Assembly: GCA_014523625.1 (NCBI GenBank)
Contig: JAATVP010000035.1
Coordinates: forward strand, 1-7,769
Direction of reading: 5' to 3'
DNA from: Nitrososphaerales archaeon TH5896
GTDB taxonomy: Archaea; Thermoproteota; Nitrososphaeria; Nitrososphaerales; Nitrososphaeraceae
Length of the DNA stretch: 7,769 bases
Within the stretch, counting starts at the first letter, position 1. Every line of letters starts with the position of its first letter. Shown here piece by piece: positions 6,270 to 7,769 of this stretch. The notes beneath the pieces were generated by a model, which saw nothing but the letters and a program-made list of their open reading frames with translations, ran no database searches and was not told the origin of the DNA. A program made the position numbers and the translations under genes.

Positions 6270-6590
6270 TTATTGTGATATATGCAGTTCCTGCTTCAAT
6301 CGTGCTGCCAAATTTTTACTTCAATTGGTTTCCTAATAAAACAGTGAACATCTATTTCTGGAAATAATGATTTTATTTTATCATAATAATATAGAAATCC
6401 TATGATAAAACATACACAATACAAGAAAGTGTTCTTCCTGAAACCCATTTATGTTATACGGTTCGTCGAACTTTAGATCTATCAATAAATGATTGTAATG
6501 TTTTCATCACTTGCTTTAAAATTTTGTTACTGCTTTAAAAGGAATATTAAATCCGTCAACATCTAAACATACGGTTATTACATAACACAT
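6270..6590 (-). pseudogene. Degenerate response regulator (CheY-like receiver domain)
   Basis: No single frame is open here, but stitched minus-strand frames rebuild most of a receiver domain. In order: DVDGFNIPFKAVTKF (from about 6566), then KASDEN (from 6517), then HYNHLLIDLKF and later NGFQ (from 6500), then VCFIIGFLYYYDKIK with SLFPEIDVHCFIRKP and IEVK (down to 6314), then LAARLKQELHISQ ending at TAA 6272-6270. LLID matches the strand ending in the phosphoacceptor aspartate, CFI matches strand 4, FIRKP holds the conserved lysine-proline, and LAARLKQEL the last helix. Frame changes fall near 6520, 6503, between about 6440 and 6415, and at 6313-6317; the last is repaired by one extra base in an A run. 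The usual Thr/Ser after strand 4 reads Ile. The N-terminal acidic pair was not found. The upstream limit is uncertain. It was probably a two-component or phosphorelay receiver. Confidence 0.6.
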
Positions 6591-6695
6591 TATTATAAAG
6601 TTATAATCATAAGTATATTATTCTGTCTGATATGTAAGATCTACTAATTATATGCAGTACTATATATTTTATATCCCACCTTTAAAAGTCCAATT

Positions 6696-6704
6696 CTTAT
6701 ATAC
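6696..6704 (+). promoter_or_regulatory. TATA box of the Asp-box protein gene (leaderless promoter)
   Basis: CTTATATAC is centred about 26 bases before the ATG at 6726, so transcription probably starts at the start codon. No Shine-Dalgarno site is present in the gap, consistent with a leaderless message. A second AT-rich box, TTTAAAAG at 6681-6688, lies farther away. Confidence 0.5.
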
Positions 6705-6725
6705 TAGAGTTCACAAGCATACGTG

Positions 6726-7175
6726 ATGAAACCAGCAAGAAACCTAATTATTAGTGTATTGTCAATCCTGACAGTCATACAAGGGGGAGCAATTATTGTT
6801 ACTGCAGTAGCAGTATATCCGATCCCGCAAACAGCAAACGCATTAAGTATCATATGCCCAGAAAACGTACCGATAGCTACATCTGGAGATAATGTTTACA
6901 TTACCTGGTGGAGTAATAAAACAGGAAATCATGAAGTGCTCTTCAGAGCATCAAATGATAATGGTGCTTCTTTCAGTGACAAAATCAACCTAAGTAATAA
7001 TACCACCACAGAATCGATAGATGCAATGATAGAAGCGTCGGGAAATAATGTATTTGTGACATGGTGGGAAAGAAATGAAACAGCAAATGATCCTGTTATG
7101 CGAATAAGTAACGATAACGGACTGACATTTGGACCAATATTGAGTCTTGCTAATAATGGTACTATTGAAGGATAG
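6726..7175 (+). CDS. Small exported protein with two Asp-box (sialidase/BNR-like) repeats
   Basis: The protein has 149 residues. An N-terminal basic stretch (KPARN) and a long hydrophobic segment (about 8-31) end near a QTANA site, so it looks like a Sec signal peptide with cleavage near residue 38. The mature part holds two copies of one unit about 52 residues apart: NVYITWW (from 56) with SNDNGASF (76-83), and NVFVTWW (from 108) with SNDNGLTF (128-135). SxDxGxxF/W is the Asp-box turn of BNR/sialidase beta-propeller blades. Two blades cannot close a propeller, so it may oligomerise or be a minimal surface protein; I see no glycosidase active site. Asn-x-Ser/Thr sequons (NKT, NLS, NTT, NET, NGT) are frequent, fitting archaeal surface glycosylation. 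The ATG is preferred over the GTG one codon earlier because of the TATA spacing. The substrate is unknown. Confidence 0.8.
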   Translation: MKPARNLIISVLSILTVIQGGAIIVTAVAVYPIPQTANALSIICPENVPIATSGDNVYITWWSNKTGNHEVLFRASNDNGASFSDKINLSNNTTTESIDAMIEASGNNVFVTWWERNETANDPVMRISNDNGLTFGPILSLANNGTIEG

Positions 7176-7514
7176 ACTAAAGGAAGAATAAGAAGAAGTA
7201 GTAGTATAAAAACAGCCAAGTTAGGATGCCAACAAAGATTACTTCTCTTGAAATCCCAGATTTATTTTATTCATCATTCAATACGAAACCAAAAGTTACT
7301 TGTGCATCTATATAATATTGATCATTTAGATTTTCCATGGTCTCACTAGTGATTTTGACATATGGACATCTCGTAAACTATGTCATTCAAATATCGAATT
7401 CCTTTTCTAATAAATTATTACTAATTCAGTACATATACTTATGAGACTAGAGAATTCAATAAACGATTTATAATTGGGATCTAATTTATTACAGACCATT
7501 CTACATAAATATAG
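7176..7514. other. Intergenic region without a firm gene
   Basis: This stretch is AT-rich, with a purine-rich start after the Asp-box gene and a weak T-rich tract at 7259-7271 that may end transcription. Two short minus-strand frames stand out but cannot be called. One begins at ATG 7499 and runs 30 codons (MVCNKLDPNYKSFIEFSSL and on). The other lies at about 7379-7262 and includes NLNDQYYIDAQVTFGFVLN. They are in different frames and may be remnants of one decayed gene. The right end serves as promoter for the AAA+ gene. Confidence 0.5.
7483..7491 (+). promoter_or_regulatory. Candidate TATA box of the AAA+ ATPase gene
   Basis: AATTTATTA is centred about 28 bases before the GTG at 7515, the distance expected for a leaderless transcript. 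A second AT-rich box (GATTTATAATT, 7465-7475) lies farther upstream. Confidence 0.35.
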
Positions 7515-7769
7515 GTGTTTAAGACTCTATTCAAAAGGTTAGGCATCGAGCATGAAGTAGATATTCTACCCCCAGAAGAAAAATTCTTCTCTGGTATAGT
7601 AGGATACTCTGATCTTAAAAAGCTGTTTATGAGATCAATAATTAGCAAGGAGTCTTCACATATTCTCCTAACTGGTCCGCCTGCCTCAAGCAAGACGATA
7701 TTTCTCCTACAAATGATGAAAGGATTAGACAATAGTTACTTTACAGATGGCACAGGAACTAGTGGAGTA
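7515..7769 (+). CDS. AAA+ ATPase, partial (N-terminal 85 residues)
   Basis: The frame is open from a GTG at 7515 to the window edge, 85 codons. An in-frame TAG directly precedes the GTG, so translation cannot begin earlier. The next ATG falls after the segment FFSGIVGYSDLKKLF, which looks like the conserved region before an AAA+ core, so GTG is the likely start. The Walker A motif is LLTGPPASSKT (G54 to T61), followed by IFLLQMMKGL and DSYF-like NSYFTDGTGTSG. This matches the archaeal AAA+ group with GPPASxKT P-loops, sometimes annotated as RuvB-like or MoxR-like ATPases. Walker B, sensor and arginine finger residues lie beyond the window. The substrate is unknown. AAA+ membership is firm; the subfamily is from memory. 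Transcription is probably leaderless from the TATA box at 7483-7491. Confidence 0.82.
   Translation, partial: MFKTLFKRLGIEHEVDILPPEEKFFSGIVGYSDLKKLFMRSIISKESSHILLTGPPASSKTIFLLQMMKGLDNSYFTDGTGTSGV

Noticed and set aside
6376..6410. Perfect 10-bp inverted repeat TTTTATCATA / TATGATAAAA with a 15-base loop
   Set aside because: It lies inside the response-regulator remnant, where both arms are explained by its former codons; no T run suggests a terminator.
7572..7594. Inverted repeat around AGAAGAA / TTCTTCT
   Set aside because: It falls within the AAA+ coding region, where codons for PEEKFFS create it.
1..7769. tRNA, rRNA, CRISPR array, insertion sequence or transposase
   Set aside because: No cloverleaf with a GGTTCRA-type arm, no regularly spaced repeats, and no transposase-like frame was seen on either strand.

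Overview
The window looks like an archaeal chromosome segment, most likely from an ammonia-oxidising Thaumarchaeota lineage of the Nitrososphaerales, and most like low-GC Ca. Nitrosocosmicus. This placement is an inference. It rests on AT-rich DNA, an adjacent mre11-rad50 pair, TATA boxes 26-30 bases before several start codons (leaderless style), a single-finger C2H2 protein with a long Asn/Ser/Tyr-rich tail, a receiver-domain response-regulator remnant with a FIRKP motif, a small secreted Asp-box protein, and a GPPASSKT-type AAA+ ATPase. No rRNA, tRNA or CRISPR array is visible.

Layout. Bases 1-420 (minus) hold an Lrp/AsnC regulator cut by the left edge. It is divergent from mre11 (602-1918) and rad50 (1927-4515), a tight two-gene operon for double-strand-break processing. 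Both proteins look intact and functional. A T-rich terminator follows, then about 530 bases without a clear gene. That stretch contains a nested inverted repeat (4724-4823) and, just after a TATA box, a tandem and palindromic TTACTGCAG element (4961-4982).

From 5044 to about 6590 lies a run of three broken genes. The first is a C2H2 zinc-finger gene split by a one-base deletion inside its finger (5044-5840, plus). The second is a SIR2-like N-terminal fragment of 86 codons that keeps its promoter (5868-6128, minus). The third is a response-regulator gene with several frame changes (about 6270-6590, minus), which can only be read by stitching frames together. These look like a decaying accessory island between conserved housekeeping loci.

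The right end has an intact short exported protein with two Asp-box repeats (6726-7175), about 340 bases without a firm gene, and the start of an AAA+ ATPase (7515 to the window end) with its Walker A motif. Only Mre11 and Rad50 clearly work together. The other genes are neighbours with no evident shared pathway. I see no complete new system. The most interesting material is the frameshifted zinc finger with its palindromic upstream element, the truncated SIR2 gene, and the unlisted response-regulator remnant.
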